The notes under the pieces are model-generated. The model saw nothing but the letters and a program-made list of their open reading frames with translations, was not told the DNA's origin and did not search any database. Positions 10,215 to 21,859 of a stretch of DNA of 64,000 bases are shown one piece after another; the stretch's first letter is position 1, and each line of letters starts with the position of its first letter. Position numbers and translations under genes: made by a program. The stretch covers positions 21,948,001 to 22,012,000 of the forward strand of contig OZ316896.1 of the NCBI GenBank assembly GCA_973895155.1, given 5' to 3'. Source of the stretch: Marsupella aquatica. Taxonomy: Eukaryota > Marchantiophyta.

Positions 10215-13121
10215 TTAGATATCAAGATCCTCATTTTGTGACCAATGTACATATCGTTCAAGGGACTGCTTCACAAGAGATTTTGCATTCGTTTCGATAT
10301 CCAGACCAAAGAATGCTCCATAGAGGCGATCGTACTCCAGTGTCTCCATCTTTTTTGAGATTCGCTCTGCTTTGGATGCAGAGAGGGGTAGATAGTTGGG
10401 GAAAGATCGCATCACACTCACTCCTTGCCGGTTCATTGCAACCTACACACAAGACAACAAACGAGACAGCTTCATGTCAACGAGCTGACTACCTGGTCCT
10501 TAATAACTTCGGCCAAATTACGTTGGTACACTTCGGTCAGTAAGATTGCCTTTCAACAAGAGTAGGCCCTGCTTGCATGACCAGCAAAAACCCTCAGCCT
10601 TGAATGCATCAATTTATAATTGATAGAATGTTTCAATGGAAATGGTTGAAATTGTTATGTCCTCAATTTGAATTCCAATCTCAAGACCTCGTTCACTTTT
10701 CAGGTGTTTTAGTGAGATACAGAAGACCTCTGGAACTTAATTATGTATGCAGGCTATTTGAGAATGTCCTCAGTGCAATCGTATGCCGTCAAGTAAGTTG
10801 AAATTTGTCGCATTTATTTTCCCCCTGTTCTTCACCCTGGAAGAGCGGTGTTTCTCTGACGCTGCGCCAATTCGCCAAATTTTCCTCTATAACACTTTTT
10901 ATCAACGAAGTCCTCCCCCCTTTCAATAACTAGAAACTTGGATTAGAGTCTGCCATGTCTTCTATTCCATCACTCAGTTTAGAGATCAACAAAACCTCTC
11001 AAATAACTAGATTTTGTGTTTTCAAAACGGCAGTCAAGACATACACTGCCGTAACATTTTTTCAGCCTCAAATTCCCTTACAATCTCAAGCTTATCCTTT
11101 TCATCAAATCAGCTCAGCTCTCATCACTCTCAGCTCTTATCATTTTCAATGTTTCGTGTTTTGCATTTCAACCTCTGCAGTGCATGAACCTCTCAAACAT
11201 CAAGTGCATACCCGACTCAGTCTTCAGAGATGACCTCAGATCTGAGAGTAAACCTAAGGTCCTACTGGGACAACTAGAGAGGATGAGACTTTATACGAGT
11301 ACCTGCACGATATCCCCAGACAGGACGGCACCTTTGCCATTGCCTCCCGATGCCCAATGCAGGATACTAGCACCGGCAAAATGGCCCCCCAATTTCACCA
11401 CTGTGAGCCCCTCCCACAACAGCAAACTATCACCACTCCAAAAGTTGATATTCTCATGCGGATATGTCACCCAGTCCTTGTCCCTGTCACATTGCTTGTA
11501 AAAACACTAGTTACAAACTGAGCTCTCAGCTTTTCTCACGGAAAAGGGGGGCTATGTTAAGCGTTTCTGCATACTACGATCTTTGGGGATCACACAAAAT
11601 CATCCATTGCCCCGTCCATTGCATTTCCCTGGACTGACTTGAAGGCTTCGAAGTTATAACTTGACCTTGTTGCAGGCCTCGTTTCTTCCTCTTTGTCTTC
11701 TTCTTGTAAGAACCTTGTTTCCATGGAGGCTACATTGCCCTCTGATAGGGCTCAAGTAAACAATTTGCTAAGAAAAACCTTGAGAGTGCATTTTCTGGAC
11801 GTACTTTAGCACAGGTAGCTGAGCTTAGAGTATGCTGTAACACCACACACATGCTGAGATGAACGCACAAACGCAACACCTTTGTGAGCCCTACTAGAAT
11901 TCAAATGGGAAGACCAATTTGATCGTAAGTTTAGTGGAGTGACGTTCACTCATTTAGAAATGGAAAAGGCAGTGGAAAATCTTACTTCTCATGGAGATAA
12001 ACCGGGACGCCACCAAAAGCCGCACTCCATTGAGCATTGGAGGTATAGAAGTGAGGGTGCGAGATGGCTATGGCTCGTAAGCCACCCAAGGCCTTCACTA
12101 TGTCGATGGTAGCATCATCCAGAAACGCGATACAATCCCAAAGCAAGTTACCGTCTGTGTCGTTCATCAGATGTTCCCACGTATTATACAGCGAAAAATG
12201 ATTAGGAAGCCAAGATCTCCTCCATTGGAATAACAAATTCAAGTTTCATCCAAAAATCATATTGAACGACTTCTATTGGCTAGAAGCTCTATGATAATCA
12301 CAAAATTCAACAGACCCTTATCATTACGGACTATTAAACAGTACACGAGGCAAAGACTAAGTTTAATCTCAGCCATATAATTGTCTGAGGATTTAACCTC
12401 TTTTTATAAATGAGTAGATTTGACGTGCAGAATTTTAATTTCTCGATGTCACCATTTTTGCGATTTCGAACGCACAGGCTCTGCCCATGGCTTTAGAACA
12501 TGAGAATCGTGAGTAAGAGAATCTAAGCTGGAGACAAATGCTTGACCCCATACCCTCTAGCAGGGGTTTCGCAACTCAATTGTTCTGCTCATGTTGTGAA
12601 TCATGGCCAAAGTCAGAATGGCAGTCACAGGAGACAAGATGAAATTACATACGAGGAGTGATGATGAGGAAAGCACGTTGGCCAATTCCAAGCTTGGGAG
12701 TGGTGGTGATTCCATACAGCCGGTTCTCCAGCTTCTGCCACATATTGTGGATAATCCCGGTCTTCTTCAAATCCCCCAGCTTGGCCCACCTCGGCCCACC
12801 TCTGCACCCTCACACGTCTTCGCATCAGATCACTTTGAAACACTTAATTACTTGTTTCCAATTTCGTAGCTAAATGTTCAGGAAACAGCATTTGAACATT
12901 CAAAAATCGACCGTTTGGCTCCACAAATTCATTCAGTCGACCAACAAAGCGAAGTAAAGAAGTAAGGGAGGACGGACAAACTTGGGCACGAATTGGCGTT
13001 CGTCTGCGCAGACGATACACTCGGCTGGTGTGTTGGCGGACGGCGCATGCTGCGCTCCGCACGTTTCGCAGATGTGAGCTTCGGTGTCCATCTTCTTCAA
13101 CAAAGACTTCCAATCCGCCAT
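10215..13121 (-). CDS. Metallo-beta-lactamase-fold hydrolase-like protein, five exons
   Basis: Model: complement(join(10215..10442, 11303..11483, 11986..12154, 12653..12801, 12982..13121)), 288 residues, all phases consistent. The N-terminus carries a CxxC...CxxC zinc-ribbon-like pair (C18, C21, C35, C38) followed by ADERQFVP. It continues with YGITTTPKLGIGQRAFLI, HGNLLWDC (97-104), GGLRAIAISHPHFYTSN (about 120-136), LGGHFAGASILHW (184-196) and a C-terminal LYGAFFG. This matches the plant and bacterial family annotated as metallo-hydrolase/oxidoreductase superfamily. The canonical HxHxDH metal motif is reduced to SHPHFY, which as I recall is usual in this family. The substrate is unknown. Donor AA/GTTTGT of exon 1 and the choice of acceptor at exon 2 are the least certain points: an alternative acceptor would drop four residues. 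No operon context applies. Confidence 0.88.
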
Positions 13122-14844
13122 TTCTCTGTCTCTCGATTCTGGAATCGATCAATTCAATTCCAGCGAAAACGATTATTATTGACGTGCTTGAGAGTTTAGC
13201 AACACAGATCGCAGGCGATTCAAATCGAGCAAAAACTATGAATTCCTGTTGTAGAGTCACCTGTAACTCGCTTCTTGCTTAGCTTGTGCTCTAGTTGCCT
13301 TCCCCGTTTCCTAAGCTGTCGTGAGCCCTCGCCCTCTTCTCTTGAAAGAACTGCTGCTGATAATCTCTTCTGTCCTTCAAAAACAAAAGCCTTGAGTCCT
13401 GTTTGCATGCAATTGATTACGTATATCTTAAGCAAACTAAAGTAAACTGATACATTTAACATAATGGCCCACCTCTGCCTCGCTTGGTGCTTGGCTTCCC
13501 ACTGGCTTGGTGCCTGGGTGCCGGCCTGGTTTCTGATTCGGTATAGAAGCCTGCTCAATGTCCATCTTATGGTCATTAATTCTGTGGCCACACAGGAGTA
13601 GTTTATTCGAATAACTTTTTGTACATTGTTCCACCGCGCACGTCCACCGTCCACCATCCCTTCGCCAGCGAGGGTCACTTTCCTCCTCACAGCCAGGCAC
13701 AGTTCTTGGCTGGTATCTTTGGTGTTTTGCGTAGTTCAACATCTTGAGAATGTCACGCTTCATCGCAGCGGATTCAACAATCTGCACCAACCGACCGCAC
13801 AGAGGATGAGCAAATTCTATTTACTAGCGACCCAGCACTCTGAGGCAACAAAGAAAAAATCTTTAATGCCGAATGATCACTTACGAATGACCTCCGACTT
13901 AGAACGCGCCAGTAAGCTGGGCATCTTTCAGTCGAGCAGAATCATCGGCATATCCTCTGTATACAAACTGGAATGCCTTCCTTGCCTAAATTCATACTAC
14001 ACTGTGGCGGTCTCTCCACTTCCAGCATTTTCACGGTTCCTTTTATTGCTTCAAATGGCATGCTCAATTTGACGACATTCCTGCAACTTCACAATTCGCC
14101 AAGATCAAAATGGGCTATGTCTACGTCTCTAATCTTCATTGATACACAGCAAAAGAAATAAAAGCTAGAAAGATCAGCAGCTGGGGCCAATCTTCCCCAC
14201 AGTGACAAAGGCAGATGGCAAGATTCTAAGATCACAGCTGCACATTTCATTTTCAGGCAAGTAAGCAACGAGCATTTGATGGAGCTTCATTAAGTGATTG
14301 AGAAGGGGCGCTGCTGAACGGCAGATCCAGGGCGGCATAGCATTTGAGCTGAGGCAGGAATGGATAAGAATTCGACCGCAGAACAGGCGGTAGGGCGTAG
14401 CTGAATGTTCGGGCAGCTGGGGCGTTGTGAGGCATCAACAATCGTTGGAGGAAGGCCGCAGCTATAGGCCAAAATTGAAAGAGGCAGAAGGGAATAAGGC
14501 CAGCTGAATGAAGCTGGTGGCTAATACGCCGATCGCTGCTAGAATTTTGACATGAAAGATTTTGACATGGAAGGTTCAATTTCGGCCTACTCTGAGACGT
14601 TGCTGGAATGTTAAGGCAGAGCGAATCAATTCGACACTTCGCGGACCGAGTAGAGAGAATCCTCGGCATATTATCCCCCGATGCAAATTTGTTGGCCTTC
14701 CTGCTTTAAGCAATCCGATGCTTCTAGTAACAACAAAGAGATATAAATCTGCACATTCAATGTCAACACCCAAGACTAGAGAGATGTTTCCGAGTAAGGT
14801 TAGTACCGGACACAGAAGAGTTTGCCGCTTGTTCAAATCCACGT
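13122..14844. other. Intergenic, little supported
   Basis: Besides the zinc-finger-like frame there is a 138-codon frame at 14253-14669 (-) without recognisable motifs. The bases just above 13121 should include the promoter and 5' UTR of the metallo-beta-lactamase-fold gene. Confidence 0.35.
13437..13790 (-). other. Open frame with a C2H2-like zinc finger
   Basis: The frame contains WTCAVEQCTKSYSNKLLLCG followed by HRINDH, a C-x4-C-x12-H-x4-H arrangement compatible with a single C2H2 finger. No other domain is recognisable, and a convincing start and flanking exons are missing. It lies just upstream of the metallo-beta-lactamase-fold gene and on the same strand. It could be a fragment of a transcription factor or of a transposon-encoded protein, or chance. 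Confidence 0.3.
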
Positions 14845-15411
14845 CTGAGCTGTCCCCAGAGTGACTTTCTTCAGTGCTCAACAACGATTCTCTTCTTGCT
14901 GGATTATCGTGGTACCATATCTGCCAAACCTCGATGAGAGAAACTGAGCTGTCCCCAGAGTGACTCTCTTCAGTGCCCACCAACGATCCTCATCTCCAAC
15001 CTCGAGGAGAGAAAAACTGAGCTGTCCCCAGAGTGACTTTATTCAGTGCCCACCAACGATCCTCTTCTTGCTGGATTATCGTAGTACCATATCTGCAAAA
15101 CCTCAATGAGAGAGGCTGATCAGAGCAGAAACACTCGATTCGACAGAGAGTGATGCCAAGCTTTATTCAGTGCCCACCAACGATCCTCTTCTTGCTGGAT
15201 TATCGTAGTACCATATCTGCAAAACCTCAATGAGAGAGGCTGAATCAGAGCAGAAACACTCGATTCGACAGAGAGTGATGCCAAGCTTTATTCAGTGCCC
15301 ACCAACGATCCTCTTCTTGCTGGATTTACAGTAGTACCATATCTGCAAAACCTCAATGAGAGAGGCTGATCAGATCAGAAACACTCGATTGGACTGAGAG
15401 TGATGCCAAGC
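14845..15411. repeat. Minisatellite, about 125-bp units
   Basis: TTTATTCAGTGCCCACCAAC begins units at about 15038, 15162 and 15287 (spacing 124-125 bp). Each continues with GATCCTCTTCTTGCTGGATT, CCATATCTGCAAAACCTCAA and GAGAGTGATGCCAAGC. Shorter, more diverged units starting GAGCTGTCCCCAGAGTGACT occupy 14845-15035. The last units are nearly identical, so expansion is recent. Confidence 0.9.
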
Positions 15412-17888
15412 AATCCAGTTCCCACAACACTTCGGAGTGAGTCCACAAATTCACCACTAGACCTCCAAACACTCGCTCCAATGCAACCGAGCTCCGGAAA
15501 CACATACAGCTCCCGCGCATTCCACATGTGACATCAGCTGCAACTCCATCGCCATCAGATCCCCTGCGGTACTAACATTCAAAGGCTTTCCCCCGCACCA
15601 AATCTGGGAACGCATTGACACAAAAACCTTGAGGCCCGTAAACCCCTCGTTTTTTCAATGTACCCGACTACCGTTCTTTGAACGTGAATAGTTGGGACGA
15701 CAATAAAAATGTCACCAGATCTCAGATATATTCTTCATTCACATGCTCTGTGAAAGTTAATAAATTGATAAAAAACACCATTTTACATGTAACCATTTTA
15801 ATAATTAAATATAGCATACCATAGAAAAACTCTTTTCTATGTACATAAAATACATCCCTCTTTCTATGTACATATGTTATGGGGACCATAAAGTTCATTT
15901 ATTAATGTAAATATAAATCATAACAATTGACATACATGTTTATCATTTGACATATATCATGATCATGAATTTTCCCATCATTACACATCATGAGCCATGG
16001 AATTACGGTCTAGAGGCTTCACTCTAGGAAACTAGACCCCAACTATAGCTTGTAGTTGGCGCACTTTATAAATAAGATATCTGTGGATGTTAACCATTCC
16101 TCTAGTTTTGTCTGTATTTCTATGGATGTTAATCCCATGTCTACTTAGTTTTATGGGTGTATTTCCATGGATAGTTTACCACTCCTCTAGTTTTGTTTGT
16201 ATTTCTAAGGATGGTGAATCGCTCGTCTAGGTTTCTCTTTGTATTTCTGTGGATAATTTTTTGAGCCATAATTACCCCCGCCTCCCCCCCCCTTGCCAAC
16301 CTGAACTAGGGGGTTACAAGCTCTTGGCCCCTGCATTGAGCATAATCCAATTTTAGGTGCAATTTTAAGCCATAATACTTTAGAGCAAAAGTACACTGGG
16401 CCCATGGCTATAACCTCCTTGGGCTCACATGCCCCCGGGGTCCTCACTTCTTTTCTTCCGACCCATCAAGCGCGAATAAGTATAGCGTTTTTTTGTTGGG
16501 TTTAGTGAAATACTTTTAAATTTTTGTTGAAGAACATTAGTGTTATTTTAATCCAATTTTGAGAATTATAAGAATCACAGGGTTTTTTTAAATCAAATAT
16601 GGGAATATTCTTGGAATATTCCATTAAGTTAGGGGTTAAAAATTCCTAAAAAAACTTTATTTATTTAACTTTTAGGGTGTTTATTCCTCCAAAACTTTGA
16701 GCATGATATGGGACACCCTTTGGATTTGAGGCCCCCGAGCACATGCCTCAGGGATATAATCCCCTATTAACCCCCTTGGGGCCACGGGTTACCCTACATG
16801 TTGAGCATAACCCCTCAATAGAGCTTTTGATCATGCTATACTAGTAGGGTGGTCTAAATATATGAAAACAATTGTTATCTGAGATATGGTCTATGGTTTC
16901 ATTCCTTGGATGAGGGCATATACGGGAGACTTCTATTGCAAAGTAGACCATTGTGGAGAGCTTGTCTTTGTCAAAAGTGTTGTTGTTATGAAAATATTGT
17001 CTTTCGGTTTGGATGGTTCTTGTGTAAAATCAGGGGTTATTGAATGATGCAAATGACTCTAAGTTGCAGGCAAGGAATAAAAGATGTAAATGGGTACGAG
17101 GAGAGATGAGGCTAGAGTTGAGGCAAGACCTATGACAAGAGTTGCAGCAAGAGCCAAACCAAGGTTAATTTAAATACAAGGATTGGTTGAAGGTGTTGGT
17201 AAGCAAAAACATTGATTAACACCCATCCCCCCCCTTTCACCCATTTCCCCCCTCCCCCTTGCATTCTTTCCCTTCCCTTCCTACTTCCCCATTGTTACCT
17301 TTTCCTTCCCCTCCCCCCCCCCTTTCGTGAAAGGAAACAGGAAAATTGGGTGTATTCAAGGTGTTATCTAGGTGCAATGCATTGATCGGCAAAAAAGTGG
17401 GCAAAAAAGTGCGAGGTGCTAGCGTTGCAAAGAAAAATAACCCCTGCCAAGGGTCAGACAAAACTTCTATCAGAGAAAGAGAAAAAAATAACCATGCAAA
17501 CAAAAAGAATGCCTAGTAATGCAACCAAACAGACTCGGAGACAGCAAGCTGGAATGGGGGTTAAAAAGAAGCATTGTGGGAGGTTTAATCACTTGGCCAC
17601 ACCAATGTCCCTCACCCCCAAAGTCTTACTGATAAATAGTGAACAGAAGCTGGACTTGGGGCCTAGGCTGGCTTCTAGAGTGAAGCCTCTAGACTGTGAC
17701 TCTAGGGCCCCACCAAAATTTGCGAATGGAAAGAACAATGTGATGTATGTATATGAAAATGAATCATGCATGATGATTTTTGTTATCATTCCCTATTAGC
17801 ATTCAAAGAATGGAAGCATTGAGGCAATGAAAAAAGACATGGGAATCAGTTTGTTTACCTCCTGTAAGTTTGTAAACAAACTCTGGTA
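15412..17888. other. Repeat-derived intergenic DNA
   Basis: AT-rich sequence with poly-C/poly-G tracts and homology to 52.7-53.0 kb (listed separately). A lysine-rich frame at 17416-17799 (+) has no recognisable domain. No gene is supported. Confidence 0.4.
16433..16722. repeat. Dispersed repeat family R-B, copy 1
   Basis: From CCGGGGTCCTC through AATCCAATTTTGAGAATTAT to GCATGATATGGGAC this block aligns collinearly with 52719-53003, with many point differences and small indels. The family is unidentified; no protein is encoded. Confidence 0.7.
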
Positions 17889-18232
17889 CTCATTTGGCAG
17901 GATCACTTATGACACAAGACTTGATATAGATTTGCACTTGTGGTAGGAAGACAAGTAACATTAATTGTTTGCAAGTACTCACACACAAGACTTGATATAG
18001 ATTTGCACTTGTGGTAGGAAGACAAGTAACATTAATTGTTTGCAAGTACTCACAAGCTACAACAAGGAGGTGATAATAACAATAACAATTGCTCATGGTG
18101 GTAGTCATTTGGCAGGATCACTTAGGACACACTACGTGATATGGAGTTGCCCTTGTGATAGGAAGACAAGTAGCATCTGTTCTTTGCAAAGTACTCACAA
18201 GCCTTCAACAAGGAGGTGATAACAACAATAAC
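17889..18232. repeat. 71-bp tandem repeat
   Basis: ACACAAGACTTGATATAGAT begins units at 17912 and 17983, which are almost identical. A third, diverged unit runs from about 18108 to 18232 and shares TCATTTGGCAGGATCACTTA with the sequence before unit 1. Confidence 0.85.
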
Positions 18233-18276
18233 CATCAAAGGGGAGGAGCATAAATACTGAGACAGTCCTCAGTTAT

Positions 18277-18348
18277 CGCCGCTGCCGGGGATCGAACCCG
18301 GGTCACCCGCGTGACAGGCGGGAATACTTACCACTATACTACAACGAC
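18277..18348 (-). tRNA. tRNA-Asp (anticodon GTC)
   Basis: Read on the minus strand, the 72-nt sequence begins GTCGTTGTAGTATAGTGGTA and ends CCCCGGCAGCGGCG. The acceptor stem pairs GTCGTTG with CAGCGGC (two G-U pairs). The anticodon arm is CCCGC-CTGTCAC-GCGGG with GTC as anticodon, and the T arm contains GGTTCGATCC. The internal A and B boxes are intact. CAACAA lies directly upstream, matching the CAA motif typical of plant tRNA genes. No T4 tract follows immediately; a short inverted repeat (CTGAG...CTCAG, 18257-18272) abuts the 3' end. Confidence 0.97.
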
Positions 18349-18514
18349 TTGTTGCAGATTTTCGTAAACTGAAATATTTATTTTAAACACAAAGAAAAAT
18401 CAGCAGAGTAAGATAGTCAGCGAGAAAGACACGGTGATGGGATCGAGAGAGAGCGAGAGAGCGAGAGACGAGAGAGTCTGTCTGAGATCGTGCTTTGCCT
18501 CAGCTCCTATCCCC

Positions 18515-18517
<3 letters not shown>

Positions 18518-18558
<41 letters not shown>
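18518..18558. repeat. (GA)n microsatellite
   Basis: About twenty uninterrupted GA dinucleotides, preceded by a looser GA-rich stretch from 18440. Confidence 0.95.
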
Positions 18559-18560
<2 letters not shown>

Positions 18561-20446
18561 CGTGCTCGTAGTTTGCCCTCAGTTTCTATCAAATCATCTC
18601 AATCATTTAATGTAGCATTCTTTAGGGTCAGGTTTTCTCTTTGATCGAGTCTCTCGCAATTGGGGTAGCTAATTCAGATGGCGAAGAAGAATGCATTAGC
18701 ATGCAAATGACCATTGCTGAAAGAACTTAGGAGAGAAACCAGAACAGTTTGCATGAAATGAATGAATTTTTCATGCCTCTAGTTTTCCACATAGCTTCTT
18801 AACAGTCTCTGACTCTTAATGACAGGCTGTTGAACAGGCCAGGACTAGTTGCAATCTATTCGATCAGTAACAATTTGAAGGACTTGATTTGTTCATTGAA
18901 TCTTCATTTTTGTGCTAGGCTTCAAATGCAATCGACTAATAGTCCCTGTTTCCATGTATGCGACTTGACAGTATTCAGCACCGCCATCTTTCACCTACTT
19001 TCAAATTCTGAGGATTGGGAAAATATGTGCTGGAAGTTCAGATTTCAATTTACAATATCCTGAAGAGCTAGCTCCCCATGGATCTAATTCGATCACCGTT
19101 TGGTTTAATTTTTCTACAGATGTATAATTGATGACTTTCAACTTGAGTCTAATTAGTAATTCATAGATTTCGTTTTTTCATCTGAGTACACCTTTCATGG
19201 TGGGGCCAAGTTCAGTCGAATTTTATTACAGACATTGATATTTCAAGCTGCTGCTATCTAGAAATTTTCGCAACGCCAACAGTTAAACATCCAATCTTAT
19301 GGAGCTCATTCTCCTCATCCCCAAGCATTTGCTTGATTGCATACTGCTCGTTCAATGCTACCTTTCAGTTAATTCTGAGTGCTATTTTCCATGCCACGCA
19401 CGATGGCTCCATACGACGAAGTCTGGTTCCTGGGAGGAAAGAATACTAAGTCCTTGTGTTTTCTTGGACATCGGATGGCAGACACCGAGTGAGCTGGAAG
19501 CTGACTTAAGTTGGTGACCGTTTAGCTGAAGTTCATATTTAAGGTGACCTCATTAGAACGTCGTTCTACTGACGGCTCCGATCAGACCTGGGCATTAGCT
19601 GGTTTACGCAACTTTCAAAACGACGAAATGCATGGAATTCAAGGAGGATTGATTCACGAAACAAGGTTCGCAAACATGAGTCGCGTGTCTACCAAGCTTG
19701 TCGTCAAGGATGCCACAAATATTCGAATGACATCAGATAAAAGATTTTTGTACATTTCTATGAAGTAGATTTGATGGTTTGAACTCACTTCTCTGATGGC
19801 ACATAACCCAAGGGTCAATTTAAGACGAAAACTATGTTGAAGCACTTATTAACAGGGTACGGGTTATCTCCTCTGAAACTTGAAGAGTTAGCTGGAACTT
19901 CATTCTTAGCTTTATGGAGCGCACATTACGTTAGCCAGTCATATCAATCTGGGCACATCTAACTACAGCTAAATGTCTGCTATGTGGCTCATAAGGCTAG
20001 TCTTATCAATCTTACTCCATGGCGCATCAAAGCTAGACAGTACTCTAGTCATAGTCACCTAGTCTGCGTTGCGCATATCAATCTAGCCGTGTCAAATGTT
20101 TCCTGCTGCCCAGCTCCCAATGAGCCGTGCCCTTCAGATCAGCGTTGTCACTAAAAAAATGCCTGCCTGCAGTAATCTGTGGACAATTGATCGCGATCAC
20201 ACTGGAAAAGATGGGCTCGCTATCGTACTGAAATTTTAGGTCGCCTATAATCCAGGATTGAACTTCTTTAATTTCTGGAATACAGCGCCATGTCGTTTAC
20301 ATCTGGATTAACTTTGAAACCTGTATTATTTGGAAAGTGATCACGTAGGAGTGGCCGACTAGATCTGGATCGATTGATTGAACGAATTTCTGTAAAACAG
20401 CACGATGTCGCTCAATTCTGAATTATAGGTTCTCTACCTGCCCATT
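18559..20446. other. Intergenic, no gene recognised
   Basis: Frames of 70-77 codons (18830-19063, 19299-19517 and 19544-19768, all +) show no recognisable motifs. The part nearest 20446 is probably the 3' untranslated region of the CASP-like gene. Confidence 0.4.
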
Positions 20447-21859
20447 CTAGATTCCACGCAGGTGGAGGTAGTAACCATCGATAGCAGTGCTAGCCGTGAA
20501 GGTGAGGATTGCGACTCCGCTGAAACCCAAAGCAACCTGAATGACCGTGCAAAAGTTGGAGTAATAATTGCAGAGTACTGAACTCAGGTGTGCAGAATCG
20601 TTGTCACTGGCAACATAGAACCCATTTTTACCGATCACCTCCGTTGCCGTTGCAGAGGCAAATGCCAGCAGTAGAAAGACCACGCCGATCTGCAGTGCCA
20701 AAGCAGCCATTAGTAGTCTTCAGAGCCCTCACAGTAGTAATCTACTACGGTCGCAAAGTTATTGACGAGTCCAATCTCAAAAGCAATTCCAGACTTGTTT
20801 ATTCTAGGAGGCAAACAAGACACACATACTTCATTCGTGGAAATGGAACTTCAATTATTTGAAAGTTAGACAGAAGTTACGAGTTGAGGATACTAATGGA
20901 TTTACCGTAGATTCAACTCGGGTACCACAGTCAACAACTGACAATTAGTAGGTACAGGGGCATTTAACTTGTTACCAACTATCAACATTCATTGAAGGAA
21001 TCTTTACACAGTAAATTTGCTATCCTGACATTCTGTAACAAACCTTCGAATCGTCCAGGACAGAGAAACACCAGTCTAATTAAAGATGCATCCATAGTTA
21101 AGACGAGTGAAGGTGAGAACATAGAAATTATTTTGACACCAAAGTTTTGAGCTAGATTTCTGATGTACATGGCCTTTTTAAACGTGATCAGTTTGATATA
21201 ACGCATCCATGCATGGTTCTAGCTAGCTACAGCTAGCAAGGTCCTACAGCTTACCACATCCAAGACAAGGAACGTCAACAGTAGTTTCCCAGGAGTTGCC
21301 AAGCTATTGCCATTAATCCACATGAAAATGGCGATCCCAGACAGCACAAAAGCATATACGGCCACCACTGCATTGACGATCATAAAGAACCTGCACCCAA
21401 ATCGTTGGAGTTCACACGTACTACTGATCAGAAGCAGTCGCCTATTTGTGTCAAAATTAAAATAATGCACTCAAGACTATCGTAGGCTGGTGATTAATTT
21501 GATAACTGTATAGCTCCAGTACTGCGATCAGTTAGTTAGGAAGCCAGGCAGCTACAATTATATACAGCGAGAATATCAAACAAGGCGTACCCGTATGCGG
21601 CAGTGGACTTATAGTCCAGCGTCCACCCATGAGCATCCGTCGATTTTGCAAATATCGTCGACAAGGTGGCTGCCAGCGCTAGCACAAACGTCGTGACTTT
21701 GAGCGCCGTGTTCCACCGTTGGAGCACTGGCCGACTCTCAGAGTTCGAGCGATTTGACGTCGGATGTCTAGTGGTTTCGTCGCCAGTGTAGGTGGCGAAG
21801 TTATCGACGTAGTGATCTGTGTTGTTCTTATGATCGGTTACATAGGATGGAAAACTCAT
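20447..21859 (-). CDS. CASP-like membrane protein, three exons
   Basis: Model: complement(join(20447..20689, 21255..21390, 21591..21859)), 215 residues. Four hydrophobic segments fit the Casparian-strip membrane domain protein-like fold: about 52-71, 91-114, 127-150 and 184-206, with a hydrophilic N-terminus of about 50 residues. The conserved Asp of the third membrane segment is present (FLVLDV, D134), as is a basic residue (R48) just before the first. Exon 1 ends in phase 2 (TAC GG/gtacgc) and joins GTTCTTT to give AYGFFMIVNA; exon 2 ends GATGTG/gtaagc and joins ATCGGC. CASPL proteins form plasma-membrane scaffolds that in roots organise lignin deposition; in non-seed plants their role is largely unknown. 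The three-exon layout and length resemble the CASPL2-type group, an assignment by eye only. Confidence 0.88.

Noticed and set aside
14253-14669. 138-codon frame on the - strand
   Set aside because: No motif, no family resemblance and no flanking splice sites in phase.
15412-15660. Two overlapping gene-like peptides on the - strand (for example LYVFPELGCIGASVWRSSGE)
   Set aside because: Competing frames look equally plausible and neither has a clear exon boundary or family; not reported as a gene.
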